Source: DATCJY01 sp036562565 (GTDB taxonomy: Bacteria; Bacteroidota; Bacteroidia; Flavobacteriales_D; Sanyastnellaceae). From it: a DNA stretch of 23,744 nt. The notes beneath the pieces were generated by a model. That model had not been told where the DNA came from. It saw nothing but the letters and a program-made list of their open reading frames with translations, and ran no database searches. The position numbers were made by a program, and so were the translations under genes. Below are positions 7,255 through 15,049 of the stretch, piece after piece (the first letter of the stretch is position 1; each line of letters opens with the position of its first letter). The stretch is from positions 1 to 23,744 of the forward strand of contig DATCJY010000049.1 in assembly GCA_036562565.1 (NCBI GenBank). Direction: 5' to 3'.

Positions 7255-8262
7255 TCAGATAATCGATTTATTACCGTTACCGCGCCAAAGGATGTACAGA
7301 ATAAACGGAGCTCCCCAAGCAGAAGCAATGGTATTCACCGGCAGTTCGAAGTAACGAGCACCCAAATCACTTAACAATCCTAATACACCTCCACTCAGTA
7401 CTAACGGAAGCAGGAGTTTATAATGGTTGGATGTTTTGGTCAGCAGGCGCGCCATGTGAGGCACCGCCAATCCGACAAATGAAATGGGACCACAGAAAGC
7501 AGTGACCACACCTGTTAGCAAACCTGTTACAATCAAGATAACAGCTCTGGTTTTCCGGACGTGAAGCCCCATGCTTGCGGCATAACGCTCTCCCAACAAC
7601 AACAGATTCAAACGCGGGAGTATCGCTATAACCACTCCCAATGAAATCATAAGAATGACGAGCATCCAGATGATATGCGAATATTCAGTATCGGCAAAAC
7701 TTCCTAGTCCCCAGATCACAAATGAGCGCAAGGATTCACCGGTGGATTTGAATTGCAACGCACTGACCCATGCACCGGAGAGGAATGAAAACATTACTCC
7801 GAAAATGATGAGCGTCAGATTATCTGCAATACGCTGAGCCACAAGCAATATAAAAACCAATACTCCCATCGCTCCGACCATTGCAGAGAGTGCGATAGAT
7901 ACATCCAAATACCAACCACTTACTGCTACCCCTCCGGTAGAAAGGAGCAAGAGAGCAACACCCAGTGAAGCTCCACCTGTGACGCCCAAAATATCCGGGC
8001 TCGCTAACGGATTTCGAAACAGGGTTTGCATGAGCATCCCGGCTAAGGCCAAAGCACTTCCACCGATGCAGGCCGTCAGAGCGCGGGGTAATCTGGAACT
8101 CATGACAATCGTTTGCCATGAAGGGATTGCCGTCTCCTCTCCTGTAAGTATCCGAAATACATCTTTAATGGGAATAGAGACAGGGCCGTAAGTCAATTCG
8201 GCACCAAATAGTACAACTACCAATATGAATAGTCCCAATGATATGTGTAGTGTACTTTTCAC
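7255..8262 (-). CDS. FecCD/BtuC-type ABC importer permease
   Basis: Inner-membrane channel subunit for metal-chelate or vitamin B12 import. It is about 335 aa from the GTG at 8262, the usual family length, with many hydrophobic segments (about ten expected) and the conserved GLAVPHMARLL stretch near the ATPase contact. The frame is open back to a TTG at 8328, but the extra 22 residues would overlap a good promoter (8289-8319); the GTG start gives MKSTLHIS followed directly by the first membrane helix. The stop is one base from the ATPase start, so the two genes are co-transcribed. No periplasmic substrate-binding protein gene is adjacent: upstream comes the divergent yidC, and downstream a terminator. 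Confidence 0.9.
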   Translation of the reverse strand: MKSTLHISLGLFILVVVLFGAELTYGPVSIPIKDVFRILTGEETAIPSWQTIVMSSRLPRALTACIGGSALALAGMLMQTLFRNPLASPDILGVTGGASLGVALLLLSTGGVAVSGWYLDVSIALSAMVGAMGVLVFILLVAQRIADNLTLIIFGVMFSFLSGAWVSALQFKSTGESLRSFVIWGLGSFADTEYSHIIWMLVILMISLGVVIAILPRLNLLLLGERYAASMGLHVRKTRAVILIVTGLLTGVVTAFCGPISFVGLAVPHMARLLTKTSNHYKLLLPLVLSGGVLGLLSDLGARYFELPVNTIASAWGAPFILYILWRGNGNKSII

Positions 8263-8288
8263 CCGAGGAAATGTGAGATAAGCGGTCG

Positions 8289-8319
8289 CAAATAAACCGT
8301 ATATCCCGCTTTGCACATA
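8289..8319 (-). promoter_or_regulatory. Promoter of the ABC importer genes
   Basis: Minus strand: TATG (8316-8319), 19 bases, TTTATTTG (8289-8296), followed by CGACC. It has one mismatch in each box and the ideal spacing. Transcription would start about 20 bases before the GTG at 8262, which supports that start codon. Confidence 0.55.
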
Positions 8320-8385
8320 CGTTGACAAGTTTTTTCCTAAAAAACACCGCAGAATACCGAATTTTGCGCGCTTTTTTGATTCATC

Positions 8386-10311
8386 ATGAAATTTGACAAG
8401 AACACGGTAATTGGTTTTGCATTAATGGTTTTAATGCTGCTGGGCTTTATGTATTATCAAACCAAACAAGCTCATCTTCAACAAATAGCAGAACAACAAT
8501 TGCAAGACAGTTTAGCCCGGGTAGAAGCGGCTAACCCCAAGCCTGCCGCCCAAGCTGATGTTTCCGCGCAAACAGCCACTCCGCTGAGCGACTCGGCACG
8601 CCAGGCATTAAAAGCCTCAGCGGTATACACCAAATATGGATTGCTTGCACCTGCAGCAACCGGTGAGGCTCAGGAAGTAACAATGCAAAACAATCGTGTG
8701 AAGATCACCATTAACACAAAAGGAGGACTCTTCACCGGTGCTGAACTTGTAAGCGGTGATTTCAAAAATTATCATACCAAGGAAAATGTTCGCCTTTGGG
8801 ATGAAAGCTTGTCCAAAATGAAACTCTTGTTCAACTTATATGGTAAAGGAAGTTTCAAAAGCGATGAATTCTACTTCATACCAAGCGCGCCCCATGTGGA
8901 TGCGACTACAACAGAAGGTCAGCTTTCGATGAAACTGGCTACTTCTGACCCATCGAAATACATTGAACTCAATTACACATTGAAACCCGATGCTTACAAA
9001 GTGGACCTCAACATCAACGTTGTGGGCATGGGCAATGATTTGGAGCTGAGCAGCAAGCCGCTTGCATTGGAGTGGTATGCTGTGGGTAATAACAATGAGA
9101 AAGGCATTGCTGCTGAACGCGCACGCAGCTCGGTTTACTACCGTGAGATGGATGAAGAGCGCGACTACCTCAGTGAAACAAGTAGTGATAATGAAACCAC
9201 TACCAAGTCGGTAAACTGGGTAGCATTTAAACAGAACTATTTTTCAGCAGCTGTCATTTCCAACCAAGGGTTTGCATCTGGTTCCAACCTACAAGTAAGT
9301 CCTGCACAAGACTCTGCTCACACGAAACACTATTGGGCCAATTTGATCTTACCAGTACAAGCCGGCAGCCATTCAGCAACACCACTTTCATTCTACTTCG
9401 GGCCTAATGACTTCAAGGAACTGAAGCACATGGAAGTGGAGGAGTTTGACCGCATCATCGATTATGGGTGGAGCATAATAGGAACTGTGAACCGCTACTG
9501 CGTGCGTCCGTTGTTCTGGTTCTTCTCTTCTTTCATCAGCAGCTGGGGATTGATTATTCTGTTGGTGACATTGGTCATCAAAACCGTGCTTTTCCCTGTT
9601 ACTTGGAAGAACTTCCTGAGCAGTGCCAAGATGCGTGTTTTGCGTCCGGAGATTGAAGAGATCAATAAGAAATATGACGGTAAAGACGACCCTATTGGCA
9701 AGCAACAAGCCACAATGGCGCTTTACCGCGAGACAGGAGTGAATCCATTTGCCGGTTGTATTCCTGTTTTGTTACAAATGCCAATTCTTTATGCCATGTT
9801 CCGTTTCTTCCCTGCCGAGATTGTATTGCGTGGCAAGAGCTTCCTATGGGCTGATGACCTCGCTGCTTATGACCACATAATAAGCTGGGATCAACACATT
9901 CCTATTCTGAGCTCTATCTATGGCAACCACATCAGTGGATTTACCATCCTCATGTGTTTGTCCACCTTCATCTACTCAAGAATGAGTATGGGAGCTCAAC
10001 CACAGATGGCGCAGCAACCGGGCATGCCAAACATGTCCGTGATGATGAACATCTTCACAGTGATGATGTTGTTCTTCTTCAACAGCCAACCTGCAGGATT
10101 GACTCTTTACTATTTCATCGCAAACGTTGTAAGTATTTCACAGATGGTAATCATCAAGAAATACTTCATCGATGAACAAGCCATTCGAGCGAAGATTGAG
10201 GCTAACAAAGCAAAACCGAAGAAATCGAAAAGTAGCTTTATGCAACGTTTGGAAGAAGCTCAAAAACTTCAGAAGCAACGTTTAGAACAACAATCCAAAA
10301 AGAAGAAATAA
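8386..10311 (+). CDS. yidC: Membrane protein insertase YidC
   Basis: Inserts and folds inner-membrane proteins, alone or with SecYEG. It is 641 aa, the long Gram-negative form. An N-terminal membrane segment (about 8-23) is followed by an alanine/glutamine-rich linker (40-80) and a large periplasmic beta domain (about 95-345). The conserved insertase core follows: helices near 383-404, 458-475, 516-532, 550-568 and 572-590, with basic residues (K399, K408) in the groove region and MALYRETGVNPFAGCIPVLLQ (445-464 region) as the family signature. The C-terminal tail from about 600 is lysine-rich, as expected for ribosome contact. It is divergent from the ABC importer genes, with 123 bases between the two starts. 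No clear terminator follows; a small hairpin (10311-10326) lacks a U-tract. Confidence 0.96.
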   Translation: MKFDKNTVIGFALMVLMLLGFMYYQTKQAHLQQIAEQQLQDSLARVEAANPKPAAQADVSAQTATPLSDSARQALKASAVYTKYGLLAPAATGEAQEVTMQNNRVKITINTKGGLFTGAELVSGDFKNYHTKENVRLWDESLSKMKLLFNLYGKGSFKSDEFYFIPSAPHVDATTTEGQLSMKLATSDPSKYIELNYTLKPDAYKVDLNINVVGMGNDLELSSKPLALEWYAVGNNNEKGIAAERARSSVYYREMDEERDYLSETSSDNETTTKSVNWVAFKQNYFSAAVISNQGFASGSNLQVSPAQDSAHTKHYWANLILPVQAGSHSATPLSFYFGPNDFKELKHMEVEEFDRIIDYGWSIIGTVNRYCVRPLFWFFSSFISSWGLIILLVTLVIKTVLFPVTWKNFLSSAKMRVLRPEIEEINKKYDGKDDPIGKQQATMALYRETGVNPFAGCIPVLLQMPILYAMFRFFPAEIVLRGKSFLWADDLAAYDHIISWDQHIPILSSIYGNHISGFTILMCLSTFIYSRMSMGAQPQMAQQPGMPNMSVMMNIFTVMMLFFFNSQPAGLTLYYFIANVVSISQMVIIKKYFIDEQAIRAKIEANKAKPKKSKSSFMQRLEEAQKLQKQRLEQQSKKKK

Positions 10312-10383
10312 CTTGCGCTTGCAAGTGGAGCGAAATTTTGGAATGGTTTTTCGTTCAGTCCACTGAAAAACTATATAAATTCT

Positions 10384-10971
10384 ATGAGAAGAATAACCAT
10401 CATTACTGCACTCGCTATACTTATAACATTCAGCATGATATTCACCTCATGCAATAAGAGTAAGGAAGCGACCAAAACAGCAGCAACGGAAGTGGCTCTC
10501 CCCACTCCACCGAATCCTCCGGCACCACCTGCCGTGACCGAAATACCCGTTCCACCTACTTCGTCTGCTGCGCAAGAAATGGCCCCTGTGATAGAGTATC
10601 GCAGAACTCCTTGTTTCGGTACATGTCCGATTTTCAACTTCAAGGTTTATGAAAATGGACGTGCGGTATATGAAGGCAAAAACTTCGTGGATATGATTGG
10701 TACCTTCTATTCCACTGTAACTCCTGAGCAAGTACAAAAAATTATCGATGTTGCCGAGCAAATTCAATTCTTCAAGATGAAAGATGTTTATGATGAGCAC
10801 GCAGTGACTGACTTACCAAGCGTATATGTTACTCTAAGTAAAAACGGAGAGCTGAAGACAGTCAAAAACCGATATCAAGGCCCGAAAGAATTGAAGCTCT
10901 TGTATGACGAACTGGATGCGCTCATCCAAGTTCTTACCTGGATCCCGGGAGAGAAAAATCCTGATGAATGA
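10384..10971 (+). CDS. DUF6438-type lipoprotein
   Basis: Predicted lipoprotein of unknown function, 195 aa. A basic start (MRR), a hydrophobic stretch (4-20) and the lipobox IFTSC put the lipidated cysteine at C23; the +2 residue is asparagine. A low-complexity linker follows, with PTPPNPPAPP near 40-49. The folded part (about 67-190) starts with YRRTPCFGTCPIF, whose CxxxC pair resembles the DUF6438 hallmark, then strands and helices typical of that domain. The two cysteines could form a disulfide outside the cytoplasm. It lies 72 bases after yidC and 43 before the S46 peptidase, all on one strand with no terminator seen, so co-transcription with the peptidase is possible. Confidence 0.75.
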   Translation: MRRITIITALAILITFSMIFTSCNKSKEATKTAATEVALPTPPNPPAPPAVTEIPVPPTSSAAQEMAPVIEYRRTPCFGTCPIFNFKVYENGRAVYEGKNFVDMIGTFYSTVTPEQVQKIIDVAEQIQFFKMKDVYDEHAVTDLPSVYVTLSKNGELKTVKNRYQGPKELKLLYDELDALIQVLTWIPGEKNPDE

Positions 10972-11014
10972 ATCAAACAATAAACTTCTAACATCAATAA
11001 AATAAAAGTTATAA

Positions 11015-13321
11015 ATGAAAACATGGATTAAATCAATGGCATTAGCACTGGTGATGTTACCAATGCTTGTGCGTGCAAATGAAGGTATGTGGCTGGTTAG
11101 CCTACTTTCAAAAATGCAGGAAGCCGAGATGAAAAATCTTGGGCTTAAGCTCACTGCAGAAGAAATTTACAACATCAACAATGCTTCTCTTAAAGATGCA
11201 ATTGTTCGCTTGAACTATGGTAGTTGTACCGGTGAAGTGGTGAGTGATCAAGGTCTGGTTTTCACAAACCACCACTGCGCTTATGATGCCATTCAAACAC
11301 TGTCCACTGTTGAGACCAACCACCTTGTGAATGGTTTCATGGCTAAAAGTCTTAATGAAGAATTGCCAATTCCGGATTTCAAAATCTCCTTCCTTATCCG
11401 CATTGAAGACGTAACCAAAGAAATGCTTGACGGGATCACCGAAAGCATGACTGAAGCAGAGCGTGACAAACTCATCAACGAGCGCACACGCACTATGCGT
11501 GAGAGGTTCAGCGATGGCGGACGTTATGATGTAGATGTAAAATCATTCTTCTATGGCAATGAATTTTATGTGATGGTATATGAAACCTTCAGCGACATCC
11601 GCCTAGTAGGTACACCTCCTGAAAGTGTTGGTAAATTCGGTGGTGACACTGACAACTGGATGTGGCCTCGTCACACCGGTGATTTCGCCATGTTGCGCAT
11701 CTATGCCAACAAAGAGAACAAGCCTGCCGCATACAGCAAAGACAACGTTCCATACCAACCGAAACGTTTCCTTACAGTGAACATCAACGGTATTGAAGAA
11801 GGTGACTTTGCTATGATTATGGGATTCCCTGGTCGTACTTCCCGTTATCTTACCGCTGCAGGTATCAATCAAGCTACAGCCCTTCGTAACCCAGCACTTA
11901 TCGAGTGTTTGGATGTAAAATTGAAGACATGGGAAAGCCACATGGAAAAAGATCCTGCTGTTCGCTTGATGTATGCTTCCAAGCACGCAAGTACTGCAAA
12001 CGGCTGGAAATACTACATCGGTCAAACACGTGGTTTGAAACGATTGGATGTTCAAGGCAAAAAAGCTGAAATCGAAAAACGTTTTACTCAATGGGTAAAC
12101 TCATCAGAGGAGAACAAAAAGAAATATGGTGAAGCACTCTCATTAATTGAATCTTACTACCAAGAATGGAATCCAAGCGTAGTTGCCGCAACCTACAGCA
12201 GCCTTGCCGGTGTTGGGGGTGCAGAGTTCCAATACTTCACTATTGAACTTCACGGTGCCATCGAGCAAGCACTTGCTGAAACAGACGAAGCCAAACGCAA
12301 TGAAGCACTCAAAGCCTTGCAGCCTACGATTGACAACTTCTTCAAGGAATACAATGTTGCAATCGATAAAGATGTCTTCATCAACTTGACCAAGCTTTTC
12401 AGAGAGCGCATTCCTGCCGCAGAGCGTCCAACCTGGATGGCGGAAATCGATAAGAAGTTCAAAGGCAATGTACACGCTTACGCGGAGAAGCTTTTTGCAA
12501 CATCCATCTTCGTTGATAAAGCTCGTCTTGAGAAATTCTTGCAAAAGCCGACAAAGAAAGCCTTGAACAAAGACATGGCTGTCATCACAGCTACAAGCGC
12601 ATACCAACATGCGGTCTCTTTCCGTCCATTGAACCCGATGGCGAAATTCAACAAAGGCTATCGCTTGTTTGTTGCGGGCTTGAGAGAGATGGACAAGAAC
12701 AAAGACTTTGCACCGGATGCTAACAGCACCATGCGCATCACCTATGGACAAATCCTTCCATACAAAGGTGCAGATGCGTTGAACTACGACTATTACACCA
12801 CTCACAGAGGTATTTTGGAGAAATGGGACAACAGCAATCCTGAGTTCGTAGTTCCAGACAAACTCGTTGAGTTAATTAAAAACAAAGACTTCGGCCGTTA
12901 TGCAGATAAAAACGGTGACTTGGTTCCTTGTTTCCTTGCTAACCTAGACATTACCGGTGGTAACTCCGGAAGCCCTGTACTCGATGGCAACGGTAACCTA
13001 ATCGGTATTGCTTTTGATGGTAACTGGGAAGCTATGAGTGGAGATATCGCTTTTGAACCGGAATTGCAACGTACCATTTCGGTGGACATTCGTTATGTAC
13101 TGTTCATCATCGAGAAATTGATGGATGGTGAGAACATCATCAATGAGTTGAAGTTTGCACCAAGTGTTGCGTTGAAGAAAACGGAGTCTCAACCAATAAT
13201 CGACAACCCACAATCCACAAATGCCAGTGGTTCCAAGGAAACGCTCAAAGAGCAAAGCGCAAAAGAACGCGAAGCTGCGAAAGAGCGTGTGGGCACCAGC
13301 AAATTGCAACAAACGAAATAA
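11015..13321 (+). CDS. S46 family dipeptidyl-peptidase, DPP7-like
   Basis: Secreted serine exopeptidase that removes dipeptides from peptide N-termini, a periplasmic route to peptide nutrition in Bacteroidota. It is 768 aa. A signal peptide (1-21, cleavage near VRA|NEG) is followed by the chymotrypsin-like triad: H87 in TNHHCAY, D223 in RHTGDFAM and S651 in GGNSGSPV. An alpha-helical insert (about 290-600) caps the active site, as known for DPP7/DPP11. The specificity position, 18 residues after the serine, is G669 (FDGNWE). Glycine there marks DPP7-type broad or hydrophobic preference, whereas DPP11 has arginine for acidic P1 residues. A charged tail of about 50 residues (from about 718) extends beyond the core. 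A strong terminator follows. Confidence 0.93.
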   Translation: MKTWIKSMALALVMLPMLVRANEGMWLVSLLSKMQEAEMKNLGLKLTAEEIYNINNASLKDAIVRLNYGSCTGEVVSDQGLVFTNHHCAYDAIQTLSTVETNHLVNGFMAKSLNEELPIPDFKISFLIRIEDVTKEMLDGITESMTEAERDKLINERTRTMRERFSDGGRYDVDVKSFFYGNEFYVMVYETFSDIRLVGTPPESVGKFGGDTDNWMWPRHTGDFAMLRIYANKENKPAAYSKDNVPYQPKRFLTVNINGIEEGDFAMIMGFPGRTSRYLTAAGINQATALRNPALIECLDVKLKTWESHMEKDPAVRLMYASKHASTANGWKYYIGQTRGLKRLDVQGKKAEIEKRFTQWVNSSEENKKKYGEALSLIESYYQEWNPSVVAATYSSLAGVGGAEFQYFTIELHGAIEQALAETDEAKRNEALKALQPTIDNFFKEYNVAIDKDVFINLTKLFRERIPAAERPTWMAEIDKKFKGNVHAYAEKLFATSIFVDKARLEKFLQKPTKKALNKDMAVITATSAYQHAVSFRPLNPMAKFNKGYRLFVAGLREMDKNKDFAPDANSTMRITYGQILPYKGADALNYDYYTTHRGILEKWDNSNPEFVVPDKLVELIKNKDFGRYADKNGDLVPCFLANLDITGGNSGSPVLDGNGNLIGIAFDGNWEAMSGDIAFEPELQRTISVDIRYVLFIIEKLMDGENIINELKFAPSVALKKTESQPIIDNPQSTNASGSKETLKEQSAKEREAAKERVGTSKLQQTK

Positions 13322-13341
13322 TCCTCTTGGATATAAATCAC

Positions 13342-13371
13342 AAAACGCCTTCCTATCGGAAGGCGTTTTTG
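13342..13371 (+). terminator. Rho-independent terminator of the S46 peptidase gene
   Basis: Perfect 12-bp stem AAAACGCCTTCC / GGAAGGCGTTTT with loop TATC, followed by more T residues. It starts 20 bases after the stop codon and could also work on the minus strand because of its A-run. Confidence 0.92.
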
Positions 13372-13391
13372 TTTTCATCCCTCATTTTTCG

Positions 13392-13423
13392 TTTGCACCA
13401 TGCCCGTGAAAGCATGACCTTTG
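13392..13423 (+). promoter_or_regulatory. Promoter of hisS
   Basis: TTTG (13392-13395), 20 bases, GACCTTTG (13416-13423): an exact -33 box and a -7 box with one mismatch. It begins just after the preceding terminator. Transcription would start near 13428, about 25 bases before the ATG at 13454. Confidence 0.6.
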
Positions 13424-13453
13424 CCGACTTTCATAAAAAAGAATTTTCGAATT

Positions 13454-14818
13454 ATGGCATCTATACCTAAAGGCACCCGTGATTTTGCACCGGAAGTAAT
13501 GGTGAAGCGCAACTACATCTTCGCTACCATTCGCAAGACGTTTGAAAAATTCGGTTACATGCCTTTGGAAACTCCGGCAATGGAGAACACGGAGACCCTC
13601 ACCGGAAAATATGGAGATGAAGGTGATAAGCTCATTTTCAAAATCCTCAATAGCGGTGACTATCTCAAAGATGTCAATGAAGTTGATTGGACTAGCCGTA
13701 ATCTTCCTGCCATTACAAAGCGAATTTCCGAAAAAGCCTTGCGCTACGACCTCACTGTTCCGTTTGCGCGCTTTGTGGTGATGAACCAAAACAACATCGC
13801 ATTTCCATTTAAGCGTTATCAAATTCAACCGGTATGGCGAGCTGATCGTCCGCAAAAAGGCCGCTACCGCGAGTTCTATCAATGCGATGCAGATGTAGTA
13901 GGCAGTGAAAGTCTTCTCAATGAAGTGGAGTTGGTGCAAATTTTTGATGAAGTATTGACCAATCTGAAAATCAACGCGGCTATCAAAATCAACAACCGCA
14001 AGATATTGAGCGGTATAGCAGAAGTAGCCGGCATCGGCAATCAGATGATGGAAATGACCATCGCTATCGACAAGCTCGATAAGATTGGAAAAGATGGTGT
14101 GATTAAAGAATTGCAAGAGCGCGGTTTTAGCCAAGATGCCATCGATAAAATATCGGTGTTATTCGAACTGAACGGCACCAACGAAGAAAATCTTGGTGCT
14201 ATCGGCAAGCTTCTCGAGCACTCAGATATTGGCAAAAAAGGCATAGAAGAACTTCAATTCATTTTTGACTACACCAAGGAGCTGGGATTGAGCACTGCCA
14301 AACTAGAGTTTGATGTTACGCTTGCCCGTGGGCTGAACTATTACACGGGCGCCATCTTTGAGGTGAAAGCTCAGGATGTACAGATGGGCAGCATTTGCGG
14401 TGGAGGTCGATATGATGACCTCACAGGAATATTTGGCCTGCCGAACGTTTCAGGTGTTGGTATTTCATTCGGAGCAGACCGCATCTATGATGTGATGAAT
14501 GAACTTAACCTCTTCCCTTCCAGCGCTACGGTGTCCACCAAAGTGTTGTTTGCGAACTTCGGTCCGGCTGAAGAGCGCTATTGCATGGGCTTGCTAAAGA
14601 ACTTGCGCAATGCAGGCATCAATGCTGAAATCTATCCGGAGGCTGCGAAGATGAAGAAACAGTTCAAGTATGCCGATGACAAAGCCATTCCTTATGTAGC
14701 CATTGTTGGTGAGAATGAAATGAAGGAACAGGTGGTATCACTGAAAAACATGAAAACCGGAGAGCAGCAAGCAATACCTGCTAGCGCACTAGCGGAGCAC
14801 TTGATGATTGCAGAATAA
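13454..14818 (+). CDS. hisS: Histidyl-tRNA synthetase
   Basis: Class II aminoacyl-tRNA synthetase that charges tRNA-His. It is 454 aa from the ATG at 13454, which gives the typical MASIPKGTRDF N-terminus. The frame extends 11 codons further to a TTG, but that lies inside the promoter. The motif 2 region RADRPQKGRYREFYQCD lies near 128-144. The histidine-specific segments ARGLNYYTG and GGGRYDDL come later, motif 3 is around SFGADRIYD, and a C-terminal anticodon-binding domain occupies about the last 100 residues. The last base of the stop codon (14818) directly abuts the stop of the opposing PspC-domain gene (14819), leaving no room for a terminator between the two. Confidence 0.96.
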   Translation: MASIPKGTRDFAPEVMVKRNYIFATIRKTFEKFGYMPLETPAMENTETLTGKYGDEGDKLIFKILNSGDYLKDVNEVDWTSRNLPAITKRISEKALRYDLTVPFARFVVMNQNNIAFPFKRYQIQPVWRADRPQKGRYREFYQCDADVVGSESLLNEVELVQIFDEVLTNLKINAAIKINNRKILSGIAEVAGIGNQMMEMTIAIDKLDKIGKDGVIKELQERGFSQDAIDKISVLFELNGTNEENLGAIGKLLEHSDIGKKGIEELQFIFDYTKELGLSTAKLEFDVTLARGLNYYTGAIFEVKAQDVQMGSICGGGRYDDLTGIFGLPNVSGVGISFGADRIYDVMNELNLFPSSATVSTKVLFANFGPAEERYCMGLLKNLRNAGINAEIYPEAAKMKKQFKYADDKAIPYVAIVGENEMKEQVVSLKNMKTGEQQAIPASALAEHLMIAE

Positions 14819-15049
14819 TCACTCCACCGAGCGGTACCATTTCCATGGCTTCCACACGTGGTCATTTTTTTGCCAAAAAGCAATGATGAGGTAAATAAAA
14901 ATGGGAGAGCCAAAAGTGAGGAATGACAAATAGATAAACGAAAGACGAACCTGACGTGTGCGCAATCGCAAAGCACTTGCAATTCCGGCACATACGCCAA
15001 ACAATTGTTTTTCAAGGAGCGATTTTGCGTATTCAGTCAACTTATTCAT
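14819..15049 (-). CDS. PspC domain membrane protein
   Basis: Small membrane protein, 76 aa, made almost entirely of a PspC domain: LFGVCAGIASAL (16-27) followed by a hydrophobic segment (about 37-59). PspC proteins are linked to phage-shock-type envelope stress responses, but this stand-alone copy has no PspA or PspB neighbour, so its role is open. Its ATG overlaps the end of the DUF2851 gene by eight bases (shared ATGAATAA), which indicates translational coupling. Its stop touches that of hisS tail to tail. Confidence 0.8.
   Translation of the reverse strand: MNKLTEYAKSLLEKQLFGVCAGIASALRLRTRQVRLSFIYLSFLTFGSPIFIYLIIAFWQKNDHVWKPWKWYRSVE

Noticed and set aside
7254..7328. Longer N-terminus of the ABC ATPase
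   Set aside because: It overlaps the permease gene by over 70 bases; the ATG at 7253 fits tight operon spacing and the family start.
8263..8328. TTG start for the ABC permease
   Set aside because: It would place the probable promoter inside the coding region and adds a second hydrophobic stretch not usual for the family.
10311..10326. Terminator after yidC
   Set aside because: The 6-bp hairpin ACTTGC/GCAAGT has no U-tract.
14780..14793. Terminator hairpin at the end of hisS
   Set aside because: The stem has only five pairs, lies inside the coding sequence and has no U-tract on either strand.
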